Source: JAGQIB01 sp041393395
GTDB lineage: Bacteria; ARS69
Direction: 5' to 3'
Assembly: GCA_041393395.1 (NCBI GenBank)
Contig: JAWKKG010000002.1
Coordinates: 1,100,824-1,164,823 of the forward strand
Length of the DNA: 64,000 bases
A program made the translations under genes and the position numbers. Every line of letters begins with the position of its first letter. Position 1 is the first letter of the stretch. Shown in pieces: positions 50,343-59,862 of the stretch. The notes beneath the pieces were generated by a model. The model was not told the DNA's origin. It saw nothing but the letters and a program-made list of their open reading frames with translations, and ran no database searches.

Positions 50343-52322
50343 TTACTCGAGAACGATCATCTTCCGCTGCGCGGTGCCCTCCTCCGTGACCAGGCGATAG
50401 AAGTACACGCCCGGCGTGAGGCTGTGGCCCTGCACGTCCACGCGGTGCGTGCCGGCGGAGCGCGTCTCGTCCACGAGCGTGAGGACGCGGCGGCCCGTGA
50501 CGTCGTACACGGCGAGGTTCACGTGCGACGCGTTCGGCAGTGCGAACTCGATCGTGGTGGAGCCGCCGAACGGGTTCGGGCGGTTCTGCGCGAGCGACAG
50601 CTCACCGGTCTCGGCGGAGAAGCCGGAACGCGCGATCTCCATGCTGACCGGCGTCAGGCGATCGACCGGTATCGTGGACGAGGTGGAGCCGCGCCACGTG
50701 ATCTGGTCGATGTAGACGTCGTCCGAGTTGTTGCTGGCGTCGCACATGAAGCGGATCTTCGCGTTCGTCGGGAAGTTGTACGACGAGCGCGGGATCGTGA
50801 CGGTGGCGACGTACCAGGTGTTGTTGCTGAAGCTCGTGCCCGCGGCGTACGAGGCGACCGTCTGCCAGGCGGAGCCGTTGTAGTACTGGACCCAGAAGTC
50901 CTCGCCGTTCTCCATCGAGATGGCGACGAAGTAGAACTCGACTTCCATGGTCTGGTACGAGGACACGTTGCGGCCCGTGGTGGTGTAGAAGGACGAGGCC
51001 GTGCCGCTGTTGTCCTGGATGTCCGCCGCAGCGTTGCCCTGCCACGCGTACGTGCCGCCGGTGTAGCGCGACATGTCGGCGCCGCCGTCGGTGTACGTGC
51101 CCATGCCGCTCTCGAAGTCGTCGTACGTGATCGTGGTGAAGCCGCCGCCGCCGGAGCCGGTGACGGTGATGTAGCCCGACTTCGTCTCGGCGTCACTGCC
51201 GCACGCGTTCGTGATCGTGAGACTCACGGTGTAGGTGCCGGCGGTGCTGTACGTGTGGCTCGGATTCTGCGACGACGAGGTGCCGCCGTCCCCGAAGGTC
51301 CAGCTCCAGCTCGAGGGGCCGCCCGTGGAGGTGTCCGTGAACGAGACCGCGAGCGGCGCCACGCCGGACGTGGTGCTGGCCGAGAAGTTCGCGACCGGGG
51401 TCGGCGAGCAACCGCCGCCGCCCAGCATGCTCGGGCGGTAGGTCGCCATCTGCTGGTCCATGCGCACGGACTGGCCGGACGTGAAGTTGTCCATGCAGGA
51501 GTCGTCCGTGTAGTCCATGAAGTTCGTGATCGGGTCGTTGCCGGGGCTGGAGCAGGTGTTGCGTCCGGTGGGGCAGCCGTACGCGGGGCTCGCTTCGGCC
51601 GGCGTGTCGGAGACGTAGTCGCCGCTGCCGGTGCAGCCGCCCTGGAAGGTGTGGTACAGGCCGAGGAAGTGACCGACCTCGTGCGTCGCGGTGTCGCCGA
51701 GGTTGTACGGCACGGCCGAGCCGCCCGGGAACGACGAGTACAGGCAGACCACGCCGTGCATGTAGCTGCTCTCCGCGTACATCCACGGGAACGTGGCGTA
51801 GCCGAGCAGGCCGCCGCCGATGTTGCACGAGTACAGGTTCAGCGTGGTCGACGGGCTGATCGCGAGAGCCGACTTCATCGCGGTCTCGTTGGAGGATCCC
51901 ATCGTGTGCTGCGACCATGCGGTGTTGTTCGTGCGATCGACGCTCGAGAGGGAGAAGCGGAAGTTGGTGTTCGCGTACGCAGCGTTCAGCACCGCGATCT
52001 GGTTGTTGATCTGGGTGTCGGTGATGTCCCACGCGCCGGAGCTGCTCCGGACGACGTGGACGGCCACGGGAATCGTGGTGATCGCGCGACCCGAGAAATC
52101 CTCGGGGTGTTCGGCCAGCCAGCGATTCACTTCCCCGAAGACGCGCTCGAGCTCGGCGTCGGTCGGGACGTGGGTGGCACAGCGGACGCCGGGGGAGTCG
52201 AGACCGTTCTCGTCCAGGAAGTACGTGTCGGGCGCCGAGGGAACGGCGAGCGAGGACGAGGCGACGAGCGAGAGAAGAGCGAAACCAAACAGACCAGTCC
52301 ACGTAGCGTGGCGGCGCTTCAT
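50343..52322 (-). CDS. Secreted M43-family (pappalysin-like) metalloprotease with PKD and sorting domains
   Basis: 659 aa from ATG 52322 with AAGGAG upstream on its strand. Signal peptide to 'SSLAVPSA' (~27). The protease domain has 'ATHEVGHFLGLYH' (HExxHxxGxxH, first His at ~214) and the Met-turn 'ITNFMDYTDDSCM', typical of M43 metzincins. A PKD domain follows ('PVANFSASTTSGVAPLAVSF', 'WSWTFGDGGTSS'), then a beta-sandwich possibly for carbohydrate or metal binding, and a C-terminal FlgD-like sorting domain ('LAQNRPNPFGGSTTIEFAL', 'GVYFYRLVT'). It acts outside the cell on proteins. The region between signal peptide and protease is probably a propeptide. Confidence 0.92.
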   Translation of the reverse strand: MKRRHATWTGLFGFALLSLVASSSLAVPSAPDTYFLDENGLDSPGVRCATHVPTDAELERVFGEVNRWLAEHPEDFSGRAITTIPVAVHVVRSSSGAWDITDTQINNQIAVLNAAYANTNFRFSLSSVDRTNNTAWSQHTMGSSNETAMKSALAISPSTTLNLYSCNIGGGLLGYATFPWMYAESSYMHGVVCLYSSFPGGSAVPYNLGDTATHEVGHFLGLYHTFQGGCTGSGDYVSDTPAEASPAYGCPTGRNTCSSPGNDPITNFMDYTDDSCMDNFTSGQSVRMDQQMATYRPSMLGGGGCSPTPVANFSASTTSGVAPLAVSFTDTSTGGPSSWSWTFGDGGTSSSQNPSHTYSTAGTYTVSLTITNACGSDAETKSGYITVTGSGGGGFTTITYDDFESGMGTYTDGGADMSRYTGGTYAWQGNAAADIQDNSGTASSFYTTTGRNVSSYQTMEVEFYFVAISMENGEDFWVQYYNGSAWQTVASYAAGTSFSNNTWYVATVTIPRSSYNFPTNAKIRFMCDASNNSDDVYIDQITWRGSTSSTIPVDRLTPVSMEIARSGFSAETGELSLAQNRPNPFGGSTTIEFALPNASHVNLAVYDVTGRRVLTLVDETRSAGTHRVDVQGHSLTPGVYFYRLVTEEGTAQRKMIVLE

Positions 52323-52685
52323 GGCTTCTCCTTGAGCACTTCGGCTCAAACGAATTGTCCGCGGCACGTTTGCGTGCCGCAGGGCGTCCGTTCGGGATGA
52401 GTCGGCAAGGAGCCGACCCCGAGGGGCGCCCGGGGTATCGAAGGCGCCCGGCCTGCCGGATCCTCCGAGCCGGCAAAGAGCGGCCGAACTTGCGGAACAT
52501 AGCACCGGTCGTGGGTAAGAATGTCGAGAAAAGTTGTCGATCGGAATCCGCGCGCCGGAGGCCTCGGCGGCCGCCGGTCGGGCGGGTGGCGGCCGAGGCT
52601 GCCGATCGGAGCGGGACAGGGTAAGTTCCCCTCAGGCGACCCGCCCGGGTGGTCGTCCGCGGGAGGGCCCTGCCGAGGAGGAGTC
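52323..52685. other. Divergent intergenic region between M43 protease and cupin genes
   Basis: 363 bp. It is slightly AT-richer near 52480-52550. TATGTT and TCGACA occur on the minus strand but with a 20-base spacer, so no promoter is called. No gene supported. Confidence 0.4.
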
Positions 52686-53045
52686 ATGTTCCAGGTCGTC
52701 AACGTCGCCGAGAAGCTGGGTCGATTCCAGGACCGGTGGAGCCCGAAGATCGTCGGAGAGCTGAACGGTCAGTACGTGAAGCTCGCGAAGCTCATGGGCG
52801 AGTTCCACTGGCACTCGCATGCGGTGGAGGACGAGCTGTTCTGGGTCGTGCGTGGCCGCCTCGAGATCGAGTTCCGCGACGGCTCGGTGGAGCTCGGCCC
52901 CGGGGAGTTCGTCATCGTGCCGCGCGGCGTGGAGCATCGACCCGTGGCGCGCGAGGAAGTCGAGATCATGCTCTTCGAGCCGGCGGGTACGGTGAACGTC
53001 GGCGACGGTTCGGACCGGGAGCCCGCGATCCTCGAGTGGATCTGA
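52686..53045 (+). CDS. Cupin-domain protein
   Basis: 119 aa from ATG 52686 with GAGGAGGAG upstream. The two cupin motifs are visible: 'GEFHWHSHAVEDELFWVVRG' (two His and a Glu) and 'LGPGEFVIVPRGVEHRPVA' (His). These metal ligands suggest an active or metal-binding small cupin, as in mannose-6-phosphate isomerase-like or storage-type proteins. No signal peptide, so cytosolic. Ninety bases separate it from the lipoprotein gene. Substrate unknown. Confidence 0.9.
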   Translation: MFQVVNVAEKLGRFQDRWSPKIVGELNGQYVKLAKLMGEFHWHSHAVEDELFWVVRGRLEIEFRDGSVELGPGEFVIVPRGVEHRPVAREEVEIMLFEPAGTVNVGDGSDREPAILEWI

Positions 53046-53136
53046 CCGCCTGCCGTTCCGGGCGACCGCGCGGGGACGTCATATTTCTGCCACACCCGGA
53101 TGCGAGGATGATCGGGTCGTCCTCCGGAGGTTCGTG

Positions 53137-53958
53137 ATGAGATTCTCGTTCGCCCGCGTGCCGTGGATCGCGGCGCTCGGCCTCGCAGCCGCCCTCTCCG
53201 GCTGTCGCGACGCGCCCGTCGTGGAGTCCCGCTGGAACGACCGCCCCCGGGACGACGAGGGTCGCGTCACGAACTGGGCGGGAGCCACCATGCGGTGGGA
53301 GGATCGACGTCTCACGCTCGGCGCGCTCAACGACGACACCGCCCTGCAGATCTACCTCTACCCCGAGTCCGAAGCGACCGCGGCGGCGCTCCTCTCGCGC
53401 GGCTTCTCGCTGTTCGTGGGCGACGGGGAGTCCGTCCGGCAGATCCGTTTCCTGCCCGATCCGGCCGCCGGGTCGTCGGATCGCCGGCTGATCGAGAAAC
53501 GGCGGGACGGGGCGCCACCCCGCCGACGCACCGATCTCGCGCTCCGACTCACGAACGTCGAGCTCGTGAACGCGCGCGACGAGGTCGTGGACGCGGGAGT
53601 CGGCAGTATTCCCGGCATTCGACTGCTCACGAATCGAGGCGACTACGGCGGATCCGTTCAGGTCCGGCTGGATCTCGTGCCGGGGGCCGAAGGGGCCTTC
53701 GGCCTCGGAGTCGCGCCGGGCGACGAGATCGAGATCGCGCTCGTGACGCCCGATGCGGAACGTCATCGGCCGGACCCTTCGCGCCGGCGGACCTACGACG
53801 AGACCGACGAGCCCACCGATCCCGGCGCGCGCCCCGATTCGCGCGAGGAATTCGACCGACGCCGCCCCGAGCCGCTGCAGCTCACCGCCCGGGTGCGTCT
53901 CGCGGCTCCCGAATCCACCTCGACGTCGCCCCCGCCCGCGGACGGCGCGGGGACCTGA
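53137..53958 (+). CDS. Lipoprotein of unknown function
   Basis: 273 aa from ATG 53137, preferred over GTG 53134 because CGGAGG at 53125-53130 is then 6 bases away. Lipobox 'AALSGC' with Cys at residue 22. The mature part is rich in Asp and Arg with beta patterns ('GATMRWEDRRLTLGAL', 'VRLDLVPGAEGAFGLGVAPG') and a disordered Arg/Asp/Pro C-terminus. It lies 15 bases before the response regulator gene, so it is part of the same operon and may be a signal input or output for that two-component system. Family not recognised. Confidence 0.75.
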   Translation: MRFSFARVPWIAALGLAAALSGCRDAPVVESRWNDRPRDDEGRVTNWAGATMRWEDRRLTLGALNDDTALQIYLYPESEATAAALLSRGFSLFVGDGESVRQIRFLPDPAAGSSDRRLIEKRRDGAPPRRRTDLALRLTNVELVNARDEVVDAGVGSIPGIRLLTNRGDYGGSVQVRLDLVPGAEGAFGLGVAPGDEIEIALVTPDAERHRPDPSRRRTYDETDEPTDPGARPDSREEFDRRRPEPLQLTARVRLAAPESTSTSPPPADGAGT

Positions 53959-53973
53959 GCGGAGAAACCGTCC

Positions 53974-54654
53974 ATGAAACCGCTCGTGCTCATCGTGGAG
54001 GACGACAGGAAGATCGCGGACCTCGTCGCCAAGCACCTCGAGGCCGCGGGGATGGACTGCCGGCTCCAGCACGAAGGCACGGGAGTCGCTGCGCTCGTGG
54101 AGGAGCTCGCGCCGGCGCTGATCGTGCTCGACCTGATGCTGCCGGGGCTCGACGGTCTCGAGATCACGCGTCGGGTCCGCGCACGCGCCGACGTTCCCAT
54201 CCTGCTGCTCACGGCGCGCGACGGTGAGGGCGACAAGGTCCTCGGCTTCGAGCTCGGCGCCGACGACTACGTGACGAAGCCGTTCAGCCCGCGCGAGCTC
54301 GTGGCTCGCGTGCGCGCTCTTCTGCGCCGGACGAAGGCGACGGACGAGAAGATCCTCGAACGCGGAACGCTCACGATCGACCCCGCCCGAAGGGAAGTGC
54401 GCCGGGCGGGCGAACCGATCGACCTGACGTCGCTGGAGTTCGATCTCCTGCACTTCCTCGCGTCGCGCCCGGGGCGGGTGTACAGCCGCGAGGCGCTGCT
54501 CGAGCACGTTTGGGGGCGGGACCGCGTGGTGGACGACCGCTCGATCGACAGCCTCGTGAGTCGCCTGCGCAAGAAGATCGAGCCCGATCCCGCGAAGCCA
54601 CGCTGGATCACCACGGTGTGGGGCGCGGGCTACCGTTTCCTCGAGTCGGAATGA
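53974..54654 (+). CDS. OmpR/PhoB-family response regulator
   Basis: 226 aa. Receiver with 'IVEDDRKIADL', phosphoacceptor Asp53 in 'LIVLDLMLPGLDG', 'LLTARDGEGDK', and 'VTKPFSP'. The C-terminal winged helix has 'LTSLEFDLLHFLASRPG', 'LLEHVWG', 'VDDRSIDSLVSRLRKKIE' and 'TVWGAGYRF'. All key residues are kept. Its stop overlaps the kinase start (ATGA at 54651-54654), so the two are made together. It is downstream of an unknown lipoprotein. Confidence 0.95.
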   Translation: MKPLVLIVEDDRKIADLVAKHLEAAGMDCRLQHEGTGVAALVEELAPALIVLDLMLPGLDGLEITRRVRARADVPILLLTARDGEGDKVLGFELGADDYVTKPFSPRELVARVRALLRRTKATDEKILERGTLTIDPARREVRRAGEPIDLTSLEFDLLHFLASRPGRVYSREALLEHVWGRDRVVDDRSIDSLVSRLRKKIEPDPAKPRWITTVWGAGYRFLESE

Positions 54655-56189
54655 TGCGGAGTCTCTTCTGGACGTTCGCGGGCACGTTCCTTCTCGTGCT
54701 GCTGACGTCGCTGCTCGCGCAGGCGCTCGTGATCGTGATGGTGGTGCAGCCGATCACCGACCGCCGCGCGGCACGCCTGGCGGAAGAGGCGGCGCGCGAG
54801 GTCGCGGCGGAGATCGCCACGCTCGGCCCCGAAGCCGACGAGGGCGACGTGCGTCGCACGTTGCGCGAGGGGCGGGATCTGCGAGGCGTCGCGTCGCTCG
54901 CGTACCGTGACCGCGACGGACGGATCTACACGCCGCACCGGCTTCCGGACTTTCTCGAGCATCGCTACCAGCAGCTGCTCGAGACCGGCGAGGATCCGGG
55001 GCCCACGATGTCCGAGGCGTCGCTCCCGCCGCCGCGCGATCCTCGCCGGGATCGCCCCGGACGTCCCGGTCGCGGCGGCGGACCCGAAGGTGGCCCCGGT
55101 CCGGTGCCGGGTCACGGTCGGGCGTTCGGGGAGGCCGCCGACCGCTACTCGATGAAGATGCTCGCCCGATGGCCGGTGGAGTCGGCGTCCGGCATCCTCG
55201 GCGACGTCTTCGCGATCGCGCCGCGCTCGGAGCTGCCGCTCTGGCCACCCCGCGTGCCGCGCCCGTTGCTCCTGTTCCTGCCCGTGGCCGTGGTGCTGTC
55301 CGGCATCGGCGCGTTCGTTCTGTTCCGTCTGCTCGTGCGTCGGATCCGATCGCTCGAATCGCTCGCCACCCGCGTCACCGAGGGAGACCTCACGGCCCGC
55401 GTCGTGGATCGCGGCGGCGACGAGATCGGTCGTCTCGCGTCCCGCCTCAATCGCATGACGGAGAGCCTCGCGGAGGCACGCGATCGACTCGAGGCGAACG
55501 ACCGAGCGAGACGTCGGCTGTTCGCGGACATCACGCACGAGCTCGCCACTCCGATGACGTCGATCAAGGGCTACGCCGAGACACTCACCGACGCCGAGAT
55601 CCACGTCGACGGGAACGAGCAACGCGAGTTCCTGCGCCGCATCCTCGACGAGACGAACCGGCTCGCCGCGCTCGTGAAGGACCTGTTCGAGCTCACGCGT
55701 CTCGAGGCCGGGGCGATCCCGCTCGAACGCGAAAGACTCGACCTCGCCGCGCTCATGGCGAACACCGTCGTCCGGTACGAACCGCGCTTCCGCGCGGCCG
55801 GACTCGAGCTCACGCTCACCGGGGACGCGGACGGGGGCTGGATCGACGCCGACGGCCGCCGGATCGAGCAGGTCGCGGACAATCTCCTCGGCAACGCGCT
55901 CCGCTACGTGCCGGCCGGCCACCGGATCACGGTCTCCATGCGACGAGCCGCACCCGGCGGTCTCCGCCACGTGTTCACCGTGGAGGACGACGGGGACGGA
56001 ATCGCACCGGAGCATCTGGCGCACGTCTTCGATCGTTTCTACCGGGTCGATCCCGCGCGGACGTCCGAGGGGACCGGCCTCGGGCTCGCCATCGCGCGCG
56101 AGATCGTGGAGCGGCACGGGGGAGCGATCCGGGCCGAGAACCGCCCCGACGGCGGCGCCCGGTTCACGGTGGAGCTGCCGGCCGCCTGA
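54651..56189 (+). CDS. HAMP-containing sensor histidine kinase
   Basis: 512 aa from ATG 54651 (a second ATG follows at once). Helix at ~8-30 and a periplasmic part with a Pro/Gly/Arg-rich insert (~125-155). The second helix is 'RPLLLFLPVAVVLSGIGAFV' (~203-225), followed by a HAMP domain ('VTEGDLTARVVDRGGDEIGR'), HisKA with His296 in 'DITHELATPMTSIKGY', and HATPase ('DNLLGNALRYV', 'VEDDGDGI', 'GTGLGLAIAREI'). It is the partner of the regulator just upstream. The type resembles BaeS/CpxA envelope sensors, and the broken Spy-like gene downstream would fit a Cpx/Bae-like target. Confidence 0.94.
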   Translation: MMRSLFWTFAGTFLLVLLTSLLAQALVIVMVVQPITDRRAARLAEEAAREVAAEIATLGPEADEGDVRRTLREGRDLRGVASLAYRDRDGRIYTPHRLPDFLEHRYQQLLETGEDPGPTMSEASLPPPRDPRRDRPGRPGRGGGPEGGPGPVPGHGRAFGEAADRYSMKMLARWPVESASGILGDVFAIAPRSELPLWPPRVPRPLLLFLPVAVVLSGIGAFVLFRLLVRRIRSLESLATRVTEGDLTARVVDRGGDEIGRLASRLNRMTESLAEARDRLEANDRARRRLFADITHELATPMTSIKGYAETLTDAEIHVDGNEQREFLRRILDETNRLAALVKDLFELTRLEAGAIPLERERLDLAALMANTVVRYEPRFRAAGLELTLTGDADGGWIDADGRRIEQVADNLLGNALRYVPAGHRITVSMRRAAPGGLRHVFTVEDDGDGIAPEHLAHVFDRFYRVDPARTSEGTGLGLAIAREIVERHGGAIRAENRPDGGARFTVELPAA

Positions 56190-56231
56190 CCGGCGCGGTC
56201 GCCGGGGTCGATCCGAGGGGCGCCCGAGCCC

Positions 56232-56259
56232 CGGCAGGCACCCCGCCCTGCCGCCCTTT
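56232..56259 (+). terminator. Weak hairpin terminator after the histidine kinase
   Basis: 7-bp stem CGGCAGG/CCTGCCG (56232-56238 with 56247-56253), 8-base loop, followed by CCCTTTG. The T-run is short. Confidence 0.4.
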
Positions 56260-56327
56260 GCCGTCCCGCTGCCATAATTGTGCGACATGGACCCGGCATC
56301 TTGGGGGCGTCGAAGGAGGGAATGACC

Positions 56328-57160
56328 ATGCAACGGAATCGAATCGAAACGGGACGGGGAAGAAGATCGCTCTGGCTGCTGCTGGGTGGAATTCTCGTGG
56401 GAACGTCGGTGGGCGCGGAGTCGCCGGATCGGCCCTCGCTGATCCCCACGATCGACGAGCTCTCGTCGCGGCTGAATCTCACCTCGGAGCAGCGCGCGAC
56501 GGTGCAGCCCGCGCTGGAGACGATGAACGGAGTCGTGTCCGTCGGACGGCGAAGGTGGTGCCCGGCTGCAGCAGGGGCGGCATCACGACGTGCCGTCGTT
56601 CATGGCGCCGCGGCGTACGTTCCTCGAGGCCGTGGTGCCGGTGCTCGAGCCCGAGCAGGTCGAGGAGCTCGCGCAGATGATCAACGAGCGGCGCGACGCA
56701 TACCGCGAGGAGCACTGCAAGCGCGACGGGTCGGGGCCGGGGCACAGATCGCCGGCGGCCGCGGCGATCGCCCGCGGGGGACCGGGGAAGAAGGGCGGCC
56801 AAGCGTGCCGAGCGCGCCGCGGAGCGCGAGGACCGGACGGCCGAGCGCGCCGAGGGTTCGCGGCGCGGCGCGAGGAGCCACGTCGCGTTCCTGACGAAGG
56901 CGCCTTGTTGAACCCGAAGCAGGTCGCGACCATGACCGAGACGTTGGTCGCGGACCGACGCGGAGCGGAAGGCTGCGTCTCCGGAGTGGAGGCTCGGAAG
57001 AACGACTTCGATCGCGTCGATGCATGAGAGGATGGAGCAGATGCGGAGCGAGACGCTGACCGAGCTGCAGAAGGGCCTCGACTCGGATCAGGCGCGCGCT
57101 CGCGGCGCTCGAGACGATGGTTCCGCGCGGCGGACCGGTATACCGCGGCCGCGACGCTAG
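56328..57160 (+). pseudogene. Spy/CpxP-like (LTxxQ-type) periplasmic protein gene broken by several frameshifts
   Basis: It starts at ATG 56328 (AGGAGG at 56314-56319), with a signal peptide 'LWLLLGGILVGTSVGAES' and 'LNLTSEQRATVQPALETM'. Protein-like sequence then jumps frames: 'FLEAVVPVLEPEQVEELAQM' from ~56600 in the second frame, 'SHVAFLTKA' near 56880 in another, 'LNPKQVATMTETL' near 56910 back in the second, then 'TELQKGLDSDQARA' and 'LAALETMVPRGG' near 57060-57130. Pieced together these give a helical protein of the Spy/CpxP kind with repeated LTxxQ-like segments. At least four indels are needed, so the gene is decayed or the assembly is faulty here. Confidence 0.6.
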
Positions 57161-57178
57161 ACTTCCGGCGGAGGAGCG

Positions 57179-57692
57179 GTGCGAGACGCCGCGGTACTGA
57201 TCGCCACCTGGCGCGACGAAGAGGACGAGCTGCGGCTCGTCCTCATTCGTCGTTCCGCGCACGGCCCGCACGGCGGGCAGATCGCGTTTCCCGGCGGGAA
57301 GCAGGAGCTCGGGGAAGTGCTCCGCGTCACCGCACTGCGCGAGGCGGAAGAGGAGATCGACTCGCTCCGGACCGCGTGGAGGTCGTCGCCGCGCCATGCC
57401 GATCCTCCAGACGATGACGACCGGCTGGCGAGTCGCACCGTTCCTCGCCCGGACCCGCCGGCCGGCCGGGTGGGTGCCGGATCCCTCCGAGGTGGTCGAG
57501 ATCCTGGAACCGCGCATTCGCGACCTCGCCGATCCGGCCCGACGTGGAGTCGCGGTCGAGGACATGCGGCCGTATGCGTCGCCGCAGGAAACACCGCACG
57601 TCCGCCTCGGCCCCTACCGGATCTGGGGCATGACCTACCGGATCCTCGAGCCGCTGCTGCCCCGGATTCTCGCCGGCGAGTGGCCTCTGTAA
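57179..57692 (+). pseudogene. NUDIX hydrolase gene (CoA pyrophosphatase-like) with frameshifts
   Basis: GTG 57179 with GGAGGAG upstream begins 'RDAAVLIATWRDEEDELRLV', followed by the NUDIX box 'GGKQELGEV...ALREAEEEI' (~residues 40-61). After ~57370 this frame loses sense. A short 'DRVEVVAA' piece appears in a second frame, and from 57396 a third frame gives 'MPILQTMTTGWRVAPFLART' through 'PYRIWGMTYRILEPLLPRIL', the normal second half of CoA-pyrophosphatase-like NUDIX proteins. Total length would be ~170-175 aa. Two indels close together break it; with the preceding gene this makes a local cluster of frameshifts. Confidence 0.65.
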
Positions 57693-57888
57693 CTTCCGCG
57701 CCGCGGCGTTGATCCCGGTTTTACGAGTCGGCGGCATCCCACGCCACCGGTCGTCCCGACCGTCCTCCGGTCGTCCCGGATCGCCGACCTCGTGCCCCAA
57801 ACGCCGGCTCCCCCCGTGGCGGGGCGCCGGGGCGATTGGAAAACTGGAGACGCGTGCTCGACACCTCCCGCGCTCCAGGAGAGAACTC

Positions 57889-59706
57889 ATGATCGATCGT
57901 CGCTTCCCGCTCGCGGCCCTGGTGGCTGCGCTCACGCTCCCGGGGGCCGCCGGCGCCCAGAACTTCGTCCAGATCACCGATCCCGCGAACCCGATCGTGT
58001 CCGCGACCGCGAACGGCACCTACACCGGCGCCGCCTGGGTCGACGTGGACGACGACGGACTGCTCGACCTCTTCATCTGCCGGAAGAACCAGATCTACCG
58101 CAATCTCGGTGGCGGCGCGTTCGAGGGCCAGGCCGCCGCGATCACGCAGCAGGCGAATCCGATCGGCACGACGTGGTCGGACTACGACAACGACGGCGAC
58201 ATCGACTGCTACCTGTCCGGAGGCCAGAGCCTGCTTTCCGCGCCCGGTCTGCATCGCAACGACGGCAATTTCACGTTCACGAAGATCGTGGCGCCGGACG
58301 GCGGCGACGTCGGCGACGTGACGAACAACACGGGCTGGGGCTGCGCGTTCGGCGACGTGAACAACGACGGCTACACCGACATCCTCGTGGCGGCGGCCAA
58401 CAACTTCCTCGGCGTCACGCACCCGAACGTGCTGCTGCTCAACAACGGCGACGGGACGTTCACGCGCGACACGTCCACGCCGGTCACCGAGCTGCTCGAC
58501 GCCCACACGATCCCGACGTTCTCGGACTACGACCAGGACGGCGACCAGGACATCTTCATCGGCAGCGGCGAGATCAGCCGGCTCGATCCCGACAACCTCT
58601 TCCGCAACCTGTTCCAGGAGAACGGATCGTTCGGGTTCGAGCGCATCACCACGGCGCCGATCGCGACCGATTCCCTCGACGGCCAGGTCTGGAACTGGAT
58701 CGACTTCGACAACGATCGCGATCTGGACGCGTTCCAGACGAACTACAACTTCAACCTCTCGAACCACCTGTACCGGAACGACGCCGGCACGTACGTGTCG
58801 ATGACGTCGTCGGACGTCGGCGGGATCGTGGCCACCCAGGGCGCGGCTCTCGGAAACCTCTGGATGGACTTCGACAACGACGGCGACCTCGATTGCCTCG
58901 TGACGAACGACGGCGGCAACGCGAACGAGCTGTGGATCAACGACGGCGACGGGACGTTCACGCGCGACCTCGCGAGTCCGGTGGTGCAGGGCTTCGGACC
59001 CCACTACGGATCGCCGGCCGGCGACTACGACAACGACGGCGACGTGGACCTCTACATCCACGGCAACGACAGCACGAAGGGGCTGTACCGGAACGACCTC
59101 GCGAACGGGTACGGCTTCCTGAACCTCAAGCTCGTGGGCGCGGGAGCGCCGCAGTCGAACGTGTCCGCGATCGGCGCGCGCGTGGAGGCGCTCGCCACGA
59201 TCGACGGCACGCCGACCTGGCAGATGCGCGAGGTCCAGGCGCAGAACAGCTTCAACGCGATGAACATGCTGAACGTGCACTTCGGGCTGGGCAACGCGAC
59301 CGTCGTCGACACGGTCGTCGTGACGTGGCCGGCCGGCGGCACCACCGTCCTGACGGATCTCGCGCCGAGCCAGTTCCTGCAGGTGAACGAGGCGAGCGGA
59401 ACGTCGGCGCCGGCGGTGGGCAGCGCGGCGTCGCGGCTCGCCCTCCGGGTCACCCCGAATCCGTTCGCGTCGGAGTCAGCCGTGTCGTTCGCGTTGCCCG
59501 CCCCGGGCGACGTGAAGCTCTCCGTGTTCGACGTCGCGGGTCGCTCCGTGGCGACGCTCGCCCAGGGTCGGCGCGAGGCCGGCGCGCATCGGGTCACCTG
59601 GGACGGTCGCAACGCGTCGGGCGGCTCCGTCCCCTCCGGTGTGTATTTCTACCGCCTCGACTTCGGGCCGGAATCCGCGGTCGCCAAGGTGGTCCGGATC
59701 GACTGA
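57889..59706 (+). CDS. Secreted VCBS/FG-GAP protein with ASPIC/UnbV and C-terminal sorting domains
   Basis: 605 aa from ATG 57889 with CAGGAGAG upstream. Signal peptide 'LAALVAALTLPGAAGAQ'. About seven FG-GAP/VCBS units carry calcium-type loops ('WVDVDDDGLLDL', 'SDYDNDGDIDCY', 'GDVNNDGYTDIL', 'DYDQDGDQDIF'). They are followed by an ASPIC/UnbV-like domain ('GARVEALATIDG', 'HFGLGNATVVDTVVVTWPAG') and a FlgD-like end ('VTPNPFASESAVSFALPAPG', 'VFDVAGRSVATL', 'GVYFYRLDF'). It is expected as a surface beta-propeller. A strong terminator follows. Confidence 0.9.
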   Translation: MIDRRFPLAALVAALTLPGAAGAQNFVQITDPANPIVSATANGTYTGAAWVDVDDDGLLDLFICRKNQIYRNLGGGAFEGQAAAITQQANPIGTTWSDYDNDGDIDCYLSGGQSLLSAPGLHRNDGNFTFTKIVAPDGGDVGDVTNNTGWGCAFGDVNNDGYTDILVAAANNFLGVTHPNVLLLNNGDGTFTRDTSTPVTELLDAHTIPTFSDYDQDGDQDIFIGSGEISRLDPDNLFRNLFQENGSFGFERITTAPIATDSLDGQVWNWIDFDNDRDLDAFQTNYNFNLSNHLYRNDAGTYVSMTSSDVGGIVATQGAALGNLWMDFDNDGDLDCLVTNDGGNANELWINDGDGTFTRDLASPVVQGFGPHYGSPAGDYDNDGDVDLYIHGNDSTKGLYRNDLANGYGFLNLKLVGAGAPQSNVSAIGARVEALATIDGTPTWQMREVQAQNSFNAMNMLNVHFGLGNATVVDTVVVTWPAGGTTVLTDLAPSQFLQVNEASGTSAPAVGSAASRLALRVTPNPFASESAVSFALPAPGDVKLSVFDVAGRSVATLAQGRREAGAHRVTWDGRNASGGSVPSGVYFYRLDFGPESAVAKVVRID

Positions 59707-59736
59707 CGGGGACGAGGCGAGAGGGTCCGCCTCCCC

Positions 59737-59774
59737 GCGGGTCCCGGCCGACGTGCCGGGACCCGCATTTTCTT
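59737..59774 (+). terminator. Strong Rho-independent terminator
   Basis: Perfect 12-bp stem (59737-59748 with 59755-59766), 6-base loop, followed by ATTTTCTT. It closes the VCBS gene 31 bases after its stop. Confidence 0.9.
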
Positions 59775-59862
59775 GCGACCCGCCTGACGGTTTCGAGACG
59801 AATTCCGCGCAAGGGCAGGGGACGGCGGATTCCCCGCGTCCTGACTCCGGCAGGAGACGCTC

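Noticed and set aside
52534..52686. Upstream extension of the cupin gene (start at 52521)
   Set aside because: The added 55 residues are Arg/Gly/Pro-rich and lack a ribosome site, whereas ATG 52686 has GAGGAGGAG and begins the conserved domain.
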